Positions 1 through 6,540 of a stretch of DNA of 6,910 nt are shown here, in pieces (position 1 is the first letter of the stretch; every line of letters begins with the position of its first letter). Below the pieces are notes generated by a model that had not been told where the DNA came from, made no database searches, and was given only the letters and a program-made list of their open reading frames with translations. This DNA comes from Desulfocapsaceae bacterium (GTDB lineage Bacteria > Desulfobacterota > Desulfobulbia > Desulfobulbales > Desulfocapsaceae): the NCBI GenBank assembly GCA_029934775.1, contig JAOZLO010000148.1, positions 1 to 6,910 of the forward strand, read 5' to 3'. The translations under genes and the position numbers were made by a program.

Positions 1-1001
1 ACGTTTCCACAACCACCATTTCCAACGCTCTTAACAACAAGCCGGGAGTTGGCAAAGAGACCAGGGAAAAGATAGTTCAATTTGCCAAAGAACGTGACTA
101 TCATCCAAATTACTTTGCTAAAGGACTTGTTGCAAATCAGAGTTTTGCAATCGGGTTAATCGTAACAAATTTTTCAGATCCATATTATCATGAACTGGCT
201 CTTGGTGTACAGAGTAAAGTCGATGAGCAGGGTTACAGCATGATGCTTTTCAATACTAATCACAGTATTGAAAATGAAAGAAGGCTCATTGAAATGCTCG
301 AAGCAAGAGGAGCCGACGGCATTATTTTATCTACAGTAATCCAGGATGATCCCAACATAGATCTACTCAATGAAATCCAGGTTCCTTATGTTCTTGTCAG
401 TCGTTTGATCCTCAATCCCAGAAAGTCCAGTGGTATTGATTCTGTATCCGCTGACAATTATGGTGGTGCCTATAAGGCTGCCAGTCATTTATGCAGGTTG
501 GGTCATACCAAAATAGCTGTTATAGCAGGGGATATGCAGTCTTCCTCTGCTATTATGCGGGCAGAAGGTGCAAAAGACGCCTTTGCAGAGTTTGATATTA
601 CCATTAGGCCAGATCTGTTTGTTGAGTGCGATTATTCAAAAAGCCGTGCTTATGAGGCTGCAAAAAATATTTTAGCTCAACAGGATAGACCAACTGCGTT
701 CTTAACCCATGGAGACAATATGGCCCTTGGGGTCAGAGAAGTTGCATATGAAAATAGTTTACGTATTCCCGAGGATCTGGCTATCATCGGGTTTGACGAT
801 ATCAGCTTTTCTTCTCTGGCGGGGATAGAATTGACTACTGTCAGTCAGAGTCAGTATCTTATGGGGCAAACCGGTGCGGAAATGCTTCTTGATAAAATTA
901 AAAACGAACCTAAGCCAGGCATCAGCAATAACATAGTCTTGGAAGCAGAGCTGATAATCAGAAAAAGTTGCGGTTATAATTTGAAAGGATATGTTCGCTG
1001 A
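1..1001 (+). CDS. LacI-family transcriptional regulator (5' end cut by window)
   Basis: The reading frame is open from base 3 to the TGA at 999-1001, giving 332 visible residues; family members are usually about 330-345, so only some 10-15 N-terminal residues (first helix of the HTH) are missing. The visible protein starts within the helix-turn-helix (VSTTTISNALNN), continues through the typical TREKIVQFAKERDYHPN segment and the hinge, then enters a periplasmic-binding-protein-like effector domain (AIGLIVTNFSDPYYHEL, GADGIILST, then IPEDLAIIGFDDISFSSL near the C-terminus, followed by TTVSQ). These are hallmark LacI/GalR features. It should be a cytoplasmic dimeric DNA-binding repressor that responds to a small molecule; LacI members mostly sense sugars or nucleosides, but the ligand cannot be read from sequence. 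It is co-directional with the thioesterase and the HyuA-like gene and could regulate them, which is inference. The ATG at 240 is internal to the gene, not its start. Confidence 0.93.
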   Translation, partial: VSTTTISNALNNKPGVGKETREKIVQFAKERDYHPNYFAKGLVANQSFAIGLIVTNFSDPYYHELALGVQSKVDEQGYSMMLFNTNHSIENERRLIEMLEARGADGIILSTVIQDDPNIDLLNEIQVPYVLVSRLILNPRKSSGIDSVSADNYGGAYKAASHLCRLGHTKIAVIAGDMQSSSAIMRAEGAKDAFAEFDITIRPDLFVECDYSKSRAYEAAKNILAQQDRPTAFLTHGDNMALGVREVAYENSLRIPEDLAIIGFDDISFSSLAGIELTTVSQSQYLMGQTGAEMLLDKIKNEPKPGISNNIVLEAELIIRKSCGYNLKGYVR

Positions 1002-1013
1002 TTGAGAAAACCG

Positions 1014-1029
1014 GATAAATATATTTATC
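1014..1029. promoter_or_regulatory. Perfect 16-bp AT-rich palindrome, possible operator
   Basis: GATAAATATATTTATC reads the same on both strands and begins 13 bases after the LacI-family stop codon, upstream of the thioesterase gene. Its position and symmetry suit a binding site for a dimeric regulator, possibly the adjacent LacI protein. Against that, LacI/GalR operators usually have a central CG and this one has a purely AT core. It could also be a small transcript-end stem or part of an AT-rich promoter. The dyad is seen; the role is a guess. Confidence 0.3.
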
Positions 1030-1037
1030 TGATATTC

Positions 1038-1059
1038 CTCCGAATTCCTCCCTTCGGGG
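1038..1059 (+). other. Weak hairpin after the LacI-family gene
   Basis: CTCCGAA and TTCGGGG can pair (7 bp including one G-U) around a loop of about 8 bases. No T-tract follows on the + strand, so it is not a good intrinsic terminator. It could reduce read-through from the regulator gene into the thioesterase gene. The rest of the 1002-1181 gap shows nothing else I can support. Confidence 0.2.
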
Positions 1060-1181
1060 TAGCACATAACTTCCAGATAAACAATGAACCATCCAGAGAT
1101 ATTAAGAATATGACGGGAAATAATTCTATAACTGATAAAGACGCACCCCTTTTAGATGGATCTTCCAGTGAAAAGAGTAAA

Positions 1182-1571
1182 ATGAGTATTCCGGTAGAGG
1201 TACGATATACAGATATGGATACCAATGGCCATATGTTTTTCGGAAACTATTTTACTCTTTTTGATACAGCTTTTTTGAAATACTTAAATATTATCGGTTG
1301 TTCTTATGACTGGTTTCTGTCAAACAACCTCAATTTCTACTACGTAGAAGCTAAAAGTCAGTTTAAATCATCCATCAAATTTGAGGATGAGATATTTGTG
1401 GAAGTCGATGTTGCCTCAACGGGAAAGACAAGCTTTACTACTTCTTTTAAAGCGATAAATAAAACAAATAATTGCCTTGCAGCTTTTGGTCATATTGTGT
1501 CCGTGGTAGTAAACCTGAAAACGGAGAAACCAGCGCCTCTTCCAGAAGAATTGATTGAGGCATTCAAGTGA
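1182..1571 (+). CDS. Acyl-CoA thioesterase-like protein, 4HBT hot-dog fold (YbgC/FadM type)
   Basis: This encodes a 129-residue cytoplasmic protein. Its opening, VRYTDMDTNGHMFFGNYF (residues 7-24), is the YbgC/FadM/FatB-like signature of 4-hydroxybenzoyl-CoA-thioesterase hot-dog proteins; D13 aligns with the catalytic Asp of the 4HBT family. The rest fits the fold: helix FDTAFLKYLN, then strands around FYYVEAKSQFKSSIKFEDEIFVEVDV and the C-terminal HIVSVVVNLKT. Such enzymes hydrolyse acyl-CoA or acyl-ACP thioesters, usually as dimers or tetramers; the substrate is unknown here. I chose the ATG at 1182 because it puts the signature at the usual distance from the N-terminus and has a weak AAAAGAG ribosome site in front. 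An in-frame ATG at 1110 (153 residues) is possible but adds a low-complexity, polar leader. The gene is noticeably more AT-rich than the large gene downstream. It lies 53 bases upstream of that gene, so co-transcription is plausible. Confidence 0.82.
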   Translation: MSIPVEVRYTDMDTNGHMFFGNYFTLFDTAFLKYLNIIGCSYDWFLSNNLNFYYVEAKSQFKSSIKFEDEIFVEVDVASTGKTSFTTSFKAINKTNNCLAAFGHIVSVVVNLKTEKPAPLPEELIEAFK

Positions 1572-1587
1572 ACCGGACCATAAAAAG

Positions 1588-1603
1588 TATTCTCGGACAG
1601 CCT
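1588..1603. repeat. Solo 16-bp copy of the inverted-repeat terminus found at 4558-4573
   Basis: TATTCTCGGACAGCCT occurs here and again, identical and in the same orientation, at 4558-4573; its near-complement forms the left end of the 4434-4576 element. An exact 16-bp match within a 6.9-kb window is unlikely by chance. Here it lies in the short gap between the thioesterase stop and the start of the HyuA-like gene. No matching left end is visible nearby, so it may be a remnant end of a mobile element or a shared short motif. Confidence 0.6.
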
Positions 1604-1624
1604 TAAGTAAAGGCAGCAAAACAA

Positions 1625-4435
1625 ATGAAGAAAACTAAAACTGTATATTTCATAGGTTGTGGAGTGCTGGGGCCGGATATTAACCATGTTGCAACGAACC
1701 TGGGCCTGGTGCTGAAAAAAAAAATGCTTCCCGGCGGCCTGCACAACAATCCTGCGCTGTTGAGGCAAAAATTGCAGGAGGCTATTGACGAGGCGGCAAC
1801 CGATGAATCCTGTGTCAGGATCATTGTCGGCTATGGTTTGTGCGGCAAAGGCACCGTGGGTATTCATGCTCCGAGGAGTATTCCACTTGTTTTTCCCAGA
1901 GTTCATGACTGTATCGCCCTTTTCCTGGGTAGCGACAAGGCCTACAGGCAGGAATTTGCCAAATATCCCGGCACATTTTATATTTCAACCGGTTGGTATC
2001 AGGAACAGGAAAAACCTAAAGAAAATGAAGGCGAACGGGTCTGGGTCGGTAATGAGGCCATGGGGTGTAAGGAGATTACCGAAAAGTACGGCGAAAAGAA
2101 CGGTAAAGAGATAATCAATTTTTTTTCAACCTGGCAGCAAAACTACCAGCGTGCAGCCTTTATCGATACCGGAATTGGTAAAACTGATCAGTACGCGAAA
2201 CATGCCCGGCAAATGGCTTCAAAATACGACTGGCAGTACCAGGCAATTGAGGGCGATCTCTCTTTAGTGACTCGGCTGCTTACTGCAACAGAAACAGATG
2301 AGCAGATTCTGGTTGTTCCTCCCCGCTTTGTCACCATCTATTCGGCTATAGAAAATGGTCTCGGAGTGGCAGCCTCTACTGAGAAGGCGGAGAGTGGTGG
2401 TGCTGAACCGAGGTATCTGGTGTTTGGAGAAGAAAAAGAGGAAAACCAGGGCGTCATTTATGGTTTGGGGGTTGATGCCGGGGGGACTTATACAGATGCA
2501 GCGATTTACGATTTTAAACAAAAAAACGTACAGAGTAAGAATAAGGCGCTGACCACAAAATGGGATTTTTCCATTGGTATCGACAAAGCTCTGGCTGGAT
2601 TGGATGAGAGTTTCCTTCAGCAGGTCCAGTTGGTTTCAGTCTCAACCACTCTTGCAACCAACGCCATCGTTGAAGGAGAAGGTCAGAAAGCGGCTCTGCT
2701 GCTTATGCCGGGGCCGGGTGGGATCTCGGAGAAACTCATTGCCCATAGGCCGAGAGTTCAGGTTGCAGGACGGATGAGTATCAGCGGTCAGGAAAAAGAA
2801 TCGGTTAACCCCGAAGAAATTCGGGCAGTGGCGAGAAGAATGATCGAGCGGGATGGCATCACTGCTTTTGCAGTTTCAGGTTTTGGAGGTACGGTTAATC
2901 CGACTCACGAACTTGAAGTTAAAAAAATTCTAATAGCAGAGACCGGTATGGTGGTATGTTGTGGTCATGAGCTCTCTGATCTGCTTAATTTCGCAGTTCG
3001 CGCCCAGACTGCCATTTTAAATGCCCGCATTATCCCCCGGATGATCAAATTTTTCAAAGAACTCGATCTTGTTCTTGAAAGGAGAAATATAGAGGCACCG
3101 GTTATGGTGGTTAAGGGTGATGGGACGCTTATGTCCTCTGGCATGGCAAAAGAGCGACCGGTGGAAACCATACTGTCCGGGCCTGCTGCAAGTGTTGCCG
3201 GAGCAAAACTGCTCACCGGTCTGGATGATGCGATGGTGGTCGATGTCGGCGGTACTACAACTGATACCGCCGACATTGTAGATGGCCTTGTTGAAGTATG
3301 CGAGAGTGGCGCCAGGGTGGGTGGTTTTGCCACACATGTCAAAGCGCTCAACATGCGTACAGTGGGGCTTGGTGGTGACAGTCTGATTCATTGGGCAAAG
3401 GGAGAGCTGATTCTGGGGCCAAAGCGGGTGGCGCCCATCGTCTGGGCGGATAGTCAGTCGTCGGGCGGGGTGGATAAGGCTTTAAGGTCCATGGAGTCTC
3501 AATTGGAGATGAATCAGCGTTCCCCGTTTTCTCAGATCGTGCTGGTTGCCATGGAGGGGGAATTTGGCTTTAAGCCAAGCGGAGAGGAGATGAAACTGTA
3601 TAATCTTCTTCTGCACCGTCCCCATTGTCTGGATGAACTGGTTGCTCCTTTAAAGAGCATTTCGGCCCGTTTTCTTCCCACTGAACGATTGGAGGAAAGC
3701 GGTCTTGTTCAAAGATGCGGTCTTACACCAACCGATATCCTGCATGTGAATGGCAGTTTTACCAAGTGGGAGCCGGATGCTGCTCATAGAATGGTAGCAA
3801 TTTTTTCCGTACTTACCAAAATGCAGCCGAAGCAGTTGGTGGAGCAGCTTATAGAAAAGTTTGAAAAAGATCTTGCCTGCGAAATATTCAAAAAACAGCT
3901 GGCAAAGGATATTAATGTTGATGAAAAAAATCAGACGGAGCTGTCCAGACATCTGATGAATTGTATTCTTACCGGTAAAAACAGCAGCTATTCCATTAAT
4001 GTTCAGCTTCAACATCCTATTGTCGGCATAGGTGCACCAGTCCACTATTTTCTCCCTAATGCTGGAAAAAAACTAGGGAGTAAGGTGGTGATTCCCGAGG
4101 ACGCAGATGTCGCTAATGCTCTCGGGGCAATTACCAGTCATATCCTGATCAAAAAGAAACTCTCCATCAGACCGGATCAGATTGGTTGTTTTACTGTACA
4201 GGGTGCGCCGGGGGCGAAACAATTTACACAAATAGACTCTGCGGAAGAATGGGCCGTCAATTTTTTAAAGGTGAATGTCAGGAGAATGGCCCTAACTGCC
4301 GGGACAAACAGCAAAACTGTAGAAATGGAAATCAAGGATCTTATTATCGACAGTGCCGATGGAACTTCTCTGTTCCTTGAAAGAACACTTGAGGCCACAC
4401 TGACTGGTAGTCCTAATCTTTTGCAGTCTCTTTAG
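1625..4435 (+). CDS. DUF1638-HyuA fusion protein (hydantoinase/oxoprolinase-like ATPase)
   Basis: This 936-residue protein has two parts. Residues about 6-245 match DUF1638: HNNPALLRQKLQEAIDEA, the GYGLCGKG motif (69-76, with C73), PRVHDCIALFLGS (from 91), PGTFYISTGW, and ILVVPPRF near the domain end. DUF1638 is normally a stand-alone protein of unknown function, often near corrinoid-dependent methyltransferase genes in anaerobes. Residues about 279-936 are a HyuA-like domain of the ASKHA (actin/hexokinase) fold: phosphate-1 loop GLGVDAGGTYTD (280-291), STTLATNAIVEG (340-351), SGP (518-520), phosphate-2 loop DVGGTTTDT (from 540), VGLGGDS (580-586) and the C-terminal GIGAPV (801-806) with VVIPEDADVANALGA (from 821). 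HyuA enzymes use ATP to open lactams or hydantoins or to carboxylate ketones, generally with a HyuB partner; none is visible here. The reaction is therefore unknown; corrinoid-protein activation is one alternative, since RACo-type activators also use an ASKHA fold. The ATG at 1625 has only a weak, distant AAAGG upstream. The stop codon overlaps the left end of an inverted repeat. Confidence 0.88.
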   Translation: MKKTKTVYFIGCGVLGPDINHVATNLGLVLKKKMLPGGLHNNPALLRQKLQEAIDEAATDESCVRIIVGYGLCGKGTVGIHAPRSIPLVFPRVHDCIALFLGSDKAYRQEFAKYPGTFYISTGWYQEQEKPKENEGERVWVGNEAMGCKEITEKYGEKNGKEIINFFSTWQQNYQRAAFIDTGIGKTDQYAKHARQMASKYDWQYQAIEGDLSLVTRLLTATETDEQILVVPPRFVTIYSAIENGLGVAASTEKAESGGAEPRYLVFGEEKEENQGVIYGLGVDAGGTYTDAAIYDFKQKNVQSKNKALTTKWDFSIGIDKALAGLDESFLQQVQLVSVSTTLATNAIVEGEGQKAALLLMPGPGGISEKLIAHRPRVQVAGRMSISGQEKESVNPEEIRAVARRMIERDGITAFAVSGFGGTVNPTHELEVKKILIAETGMVVCCGHELSDLLNFAVRAQTAILNARIIPRMIKFFKELDLVLERRNIEAPVMVVKGDGTLMSSGMAKERPVETILSGPAASVAGAKLLTGLDDAMVVDVGGTTTDTADIVDGLVEVCESGARVGGFATHVKALNMRTVGLGGDSLIHWAKGELILGPKRVAPIVWADSQSSGGVDKALRSMESQLEMNQRSPFSQIVLVAMEGEFGFKPSGEEMKLYNLLLHRPHCLDELVAPLKSISARFLPTERLEESGLVQRCGLTPTDILHVNGSFTKWEPDAAHRMVAIFSVLTKMQPKQLVEQLIEKFEKDLACEIFKKQLAKDINVDEKNQTELSRHLMNCILTGKNSSYSINVQLQHPIVGIGAPVHYFLPNAGKKLGSKVVIPEDADVANALGAITSHILIKKKLSIRPDQIGCFTVQGAPGAKQFTQIDSAEEWAVNFLKVNVRRMALTAGTNSKTVEMEIKDLIIDSADGTSLFLERTLEATLTGSPNLLQSL

Positions 4436-4576
4436 GAGGCTGCCCGAGAATGCCCTATTGCCCAAACTCTTCGTTATTTAAAAAAAATAATGCTCGTAAT
4501 ATTAACTATATAACTGCGCGTATTTTTTGAAAATGCCTCGATTTTAAACAAAAGGTCTATTCTCGGACAGCCTCCT
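4434..4576. mobile_element. MITE-like or IS-relic inverted-repeat element between convergent genes
   Basis: The left end (4434-4451, AGGAGGCTGCCCGAGAAT) and the reverse complement of the right end (4559-4576, AGGAGGCTGTCCGAGAAT) agree at 17 of 18 positions. Similarity fades inward but continues weakly for about another 15 bases, as in many insertion-sequence termini. The 107-bp interior is AT-rich and has no open frame of its own, so this is non-autonomous: a MITE, a fused pair of IS ends, or a long stem between two genes. Part of the right terminus recurs at 1588-1603. No exact target-site duplication is clear; the flanks TTTAGG and CCTAGG are only similar. The HyuA-like stop (TAG, 4433-4435) overlaps the left end, and the final ten codons and stop of the - strand activator lie inside the right part. 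Confidence 0.55.
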
Positions 4577-5998
4577 AGGAGTCTGCTCTTCATCCTGTTG
4601 AAGGGGAATATTCCATTTTTTCATATATTTCCAGATTGATGCCCTGCTTAAACCGGTACGCCTGGCCACCTCTGCTTTATTCCAGTTACTGTCAAAGAGC
4701 AGTTTGATTAATTCTTTTTTATTGAATTGAGAACCAGATCGAGTGGATGATCTGTTATCCTGCACAATTTGTTTTCCTAAAGGTCTGAAAATCGTATTTT
4801 GCTCCCTGATCTCAAGTGGCAAATCGACTGGTTTTATCTGTCTGTCGGAACAGAGAACAAATGCATGCTCAATTGCATTGGCCAGTTCTCTAATGTTGCC
4901 GGGCCAGGGATAATCCATGAAATTTTTTAAAGCGGGTTTTGATATTCCTTTCACTTTGATTGTGGCTTTTTTATTGTTGATTTTTATGAAATGGTCTGCA
5001 AGGAGTGGGATGTCCTCCTTTCTGTCCCTTAATGGTGGCAGGTAGATGGGGAAAACTTTGAGCCTGTAGTAAAGATCTTCTCTGAAGGTTCCTGTGTCAA
5101 CCAGGGATTTGAGATCTTTATTGGTAGCTGCAATAATGCGAATATCAATTTTACGTTTTTTGGATTCTCCCACCCGTTCAATTTCTTTTTGCTGGAGTAC
5201 TCGAAGTAATTTTACCTGTATGTAGGGTGTGATTTCACTGATTTCGTCTAAAAAAATAGTGCCGCCATCCGCTTCTTCAAACCATCCTGTTCGATCCTGG
5301 ATAGCACCGGTAAAGGCACCTTTTACATGGCCGAAGAGTTCGCTTTCCAGCAGTGTTTCTGAAAGGGCGCTGCAGTTTAAAGTTATCATCGGTTTGTCCT
5401 TTCGTTCACCTATGGAATGAATTGCTTCAGCAACAAGTTCTTTCCCTGTGCCACTTTCTCCCAGAATGAGAATGCTTGTATCACTTGCGGCTGAGGCCTT
5501 AATAAAGGAAAATACATTTTGCATGACCTGGCTTTTTGCAATAATGCCTCCCAGGTGATTTAATTCACCGAGGCGGCGGGTAGCTTTTTCCATTTTTAGA
5601 CGAACGTTTTTCAACTCAGTTAAGTCAGTTACGGCCTCAACAATGCCAATTGTTTGATTGAGTTGATTTTTAATCACTCTTGCGTTTTTGCTGACTGATA
5701 AAGTGTGGCCGTTTTTATGGGTTAACAAACATTCTGTCGGTTCAACTTTACCGTATTTCAAAATGCCGCAATCCTTTATTCCTGTCGGGCAATTCCTGTC
5801 AAAGCACTGGTTGAAGTCCAATATATTACAGCTCTGACCTTTCATTTCAGATGCTGTATAACCAACAATTTTTTCCATGGCAGAATTCCAGGCAATGATT
5901 GTGCCGTCTTTATCAAGAACAAAAATGCCGTCACCAATTGATTCAAGTAATAATTTCACAAATTCATTGTTTTCTAATTCAGTTGTAATATTTATCAT
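4544..5998 (-). CDS. Sigma-54-dependent transcriptional activator with Cys-rich PAS sensor
   Basis: Using the ATG at 5998 this is a 484-residue cytoplasmic activator. Residues about 11-127 are a PAS domain (LLLESIGDGIFVLDKDGTI, then a cysteine-bearing insert with C57, C65, C70, C77 and C90), followed by a short coiled linker (127-147). Residues about 150-385 are the AAA+ sigma-54 interaction domain: Walker A GESGTGKE (180-187), GAFTGA loop (227-232), Walker B GGTIFLDEI (245-253), arginine region FREDLYYRLKVFP (305-317) and WPGNIREL (365-372). Residues 426-464 form a Fis-type HTH (NWNKAEVARRTGLSRASIWKYM). There is no receiver domain, so the PAS domain is the likely input and no histidine kinase is needed. 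It remodels sigma-54 RNA polymerase with ATP. A longer start at 6082 (512 residues) is possible, but those 28 residues read through a perfect palindrome and precede the PAS domain. The gene diverges from a gene with a sigma-54 promoter, its likely target. The last ten residues (RRLSENRPFV) come from the repeat element. Confidence 0.93.
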   Translation of the reverse strand: MINITTELENNEFVKLLLESIGDGIFVLDKDGTIIAWNSAMEKIVGYTASEMKGQSCNILDFNQCFDRNCPTGIKDCGILKYGKVEPTECLLTHKNGHTLSVSKNARVIKNQLNQTIGIVEAVTDLTELKNVRLKMEKATRRLGELNHLGGIIAKSQVMQNVFSFIKASAASDTSILILGESGTGKELVAEAIHSIGERKDKPMITLNCSALSETLLESELFGHVKGAFTGAIQDRTGWFEEADGGTIFLDEISEITPYIQVKLLRVLQQKEIERVGESKKRKIDIRIIAATNKDLKSLVDTGTFREDLYYRLKVFPIYLPPLRDRKEDIPLLADHFIKINNKKATIKVKGISKPALKNFMDYPWPGNIRELANAIEHAFVLCSDRQIKPVDLPLEIREQNTIFRPLGKQIVQDNRSSTRSGSQFNKKELIKLLFDSNWNKAEVARRTGLSRASIWKYMKKWNIPLQQDEEQTPRRLSENRPFV

Positions 5999-6025
5999 AA
6001 GATGAATTTTTTTATATTTTGTCTC

Positions 6026-6043
6026 GGCGCCACTGGTGGCGCC
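6026..6043. repeat. Perfect GC-rich palindrome upstream of the activator start
   Basis: GGCGCCAC and GTGGCGCC pair perfectly around a 2-base centre in an otherwise AT-rich region. It lies 28 bases upstream of the preferred activator start (5998), so it would sit in the 5' leader of that mRNA, or in codons if the start at 6082 is used. It has no flanking T-tract on either strand and so is not a normal intrinsic terminator. It could be an operator for autoregulation or a leader hairpin. Confidence 0.5.
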
Positions 6044-6058
6044 ACCTGTTCCGGTATA

Positions 6059-6087
6059 GTAGTACCTTATTCCTGAAACCATGTCAA
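6059..6087 (-). promoter_or_regulatory. Possible sigma-70 promoter of the PAS activator gene
   Basis: On the - strand, 6087-6082 reads TTGACA, a perfect -35 hexamer. Seventeen bases downstream is TACTAC (6064-6059); an alternative TACTAT lies at a 20-base spacing. The -10 match is poor, so this is tentative. If real, transcription would start inside the longer reading frame, which would exclude the 6082 start and put the GC-rich palindrome in the leader. Confidence 0.3.
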
Positions 6088-6194
6088 AAATAACAAGAGA
6101 TAAGCACCCTTATGAAACCAGGGTATAAATTCCGACTTCGAACCAGAATATTTCTTTTTAAATTACAGATATGGCTCTACCATCAAAGTACTTG

Positions 6195-6210
6195 TACCCC
6201 TTGTGGGGTG
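6195..6210. other. Short hairpin in the intergenic region
   Basis: TACCCC-TTGT-GGGGTG forms a 6-bp stem including one G-U wobble. Neither strand carries a T-tract after it, so a terminator call is not supported. It has no clear function. Confidence 0.25.
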
Positions 6211-6261
6211 TTGCTTTAAGTAACGGATTACTCTTCTGTTGCCACTTCACTCAAATAGACT

Positions 6262-6284
6262 ATAACATATTGAAATAACATATT
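6262..6284. repeat. Tandem 10-bp direct repeat with 13-bp period
   Basis: ATAACATATT occurs at 6262-6271 and again at 6275-6284. It is AT-rich and lies upstream of the candidate enhancer site of the sigma-54 promoter. It could be a repeated protein-binding site or simple AT-rich drift. Confidence 0.4.
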
Positions 6285-6346
6285 TAACTATTTGTTTTTT
6301 GGTGAGAAATAAAAAGCATATAGAATATTTTTTCCGGAGTGCTCAT

Positions 6347-6360
6347 GTTTTGCGCAAAAC
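6347..6360. promoter_or_regulatory. Perfect 14-bp palindrome, candidate activator enhancer site
   Basis: GTTTTGCGCAAAAC is a perfect dyad about 70 bases upstream of the -24 element, roughly -95 to -108 from the expected transcription start. That is the usual position of upstream activating sequences bound by dimers of NtrC-type activators. The divergent PAS activator has a Fis-type HTH that would bind such a dyad. The symmetry and location are seen; the pairing with this regulator is inference. Confidence 0.5.
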
Positions 6361-6427
6361 TTTAATTAATTCTTCCGTAAATTTATAAATATGTGAATAT
6401 TCAGCACTAAACATATTGTGCATATGC

Positions 6428-6444
6428 TTGGCATGTTTGTTGCA
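6428..6444 (+). promoter_or_regulatory. Sigma-54 (-24/-12) promoter
   Basis: TTGGCATG-TTTG-TTGCA matches the sigma-54 consensus YTGGCACG-N4-TTGCW with a single deviation (T for C at 6434). The invariant GG (6430-6431) and GC (6442-6443) are separated by exactly 10 bases, as required. The expected transcription start is near 6455, leaving a leader of about 90 bases before the ATG at 6548. A sigma-54 activator gene lies directly upstream in the opposite direction, which strengthens the call. Confidence 0.85.
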
Positions 6445-6533
6445 AAAATACTTGTAATCCGGTTTGGAATGCGCATGCACTGGGGAAGAGAAAAAAGAAA
6501 AGTATTGATGAAGAGTTCTTTCAAAATTGTCAG

Positions 6534-6540
6534 AGAGGAG
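6534..6540 (+). promoter_or_regulatory. Strong ribosome binding site deciding the start of the DUF4242-like gene
   Basis: AGAGGAG sits 7 bases before the ATG at 6548. The in-frame ATG at 6542 is only one base away and the TTG at 6527 lies upstream of it, so both are disfavoured as starts. Confidence 0.75.

Noticed and set aside
1002..1181. Upstream extension of the thioesterase frame to a TTG at 1002 (189 residues) directly after the LacI stop
   Set aside because: There is no ribosome site specific to it. The extension crosses a perfect palindrome and a hairpin, and its translation does not look like part of a hot-dog protein, whose signature normally starts close to the N-terminus.
2965..3391. 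Two overlapping antisense open frames of 124-129 residues on the - strand
   Set aside because: They lie fully inside the strongly conserved HyuA-like domain and have Ser/Thr-rich or histidine-rich compositions typical of reverse-strand shadows.
6195..6210. Possible intrinsic terminator in the intergenic region
   Set aside because: The stem is short and no T-tract follows on either strand; there is also no gene ending nearby.
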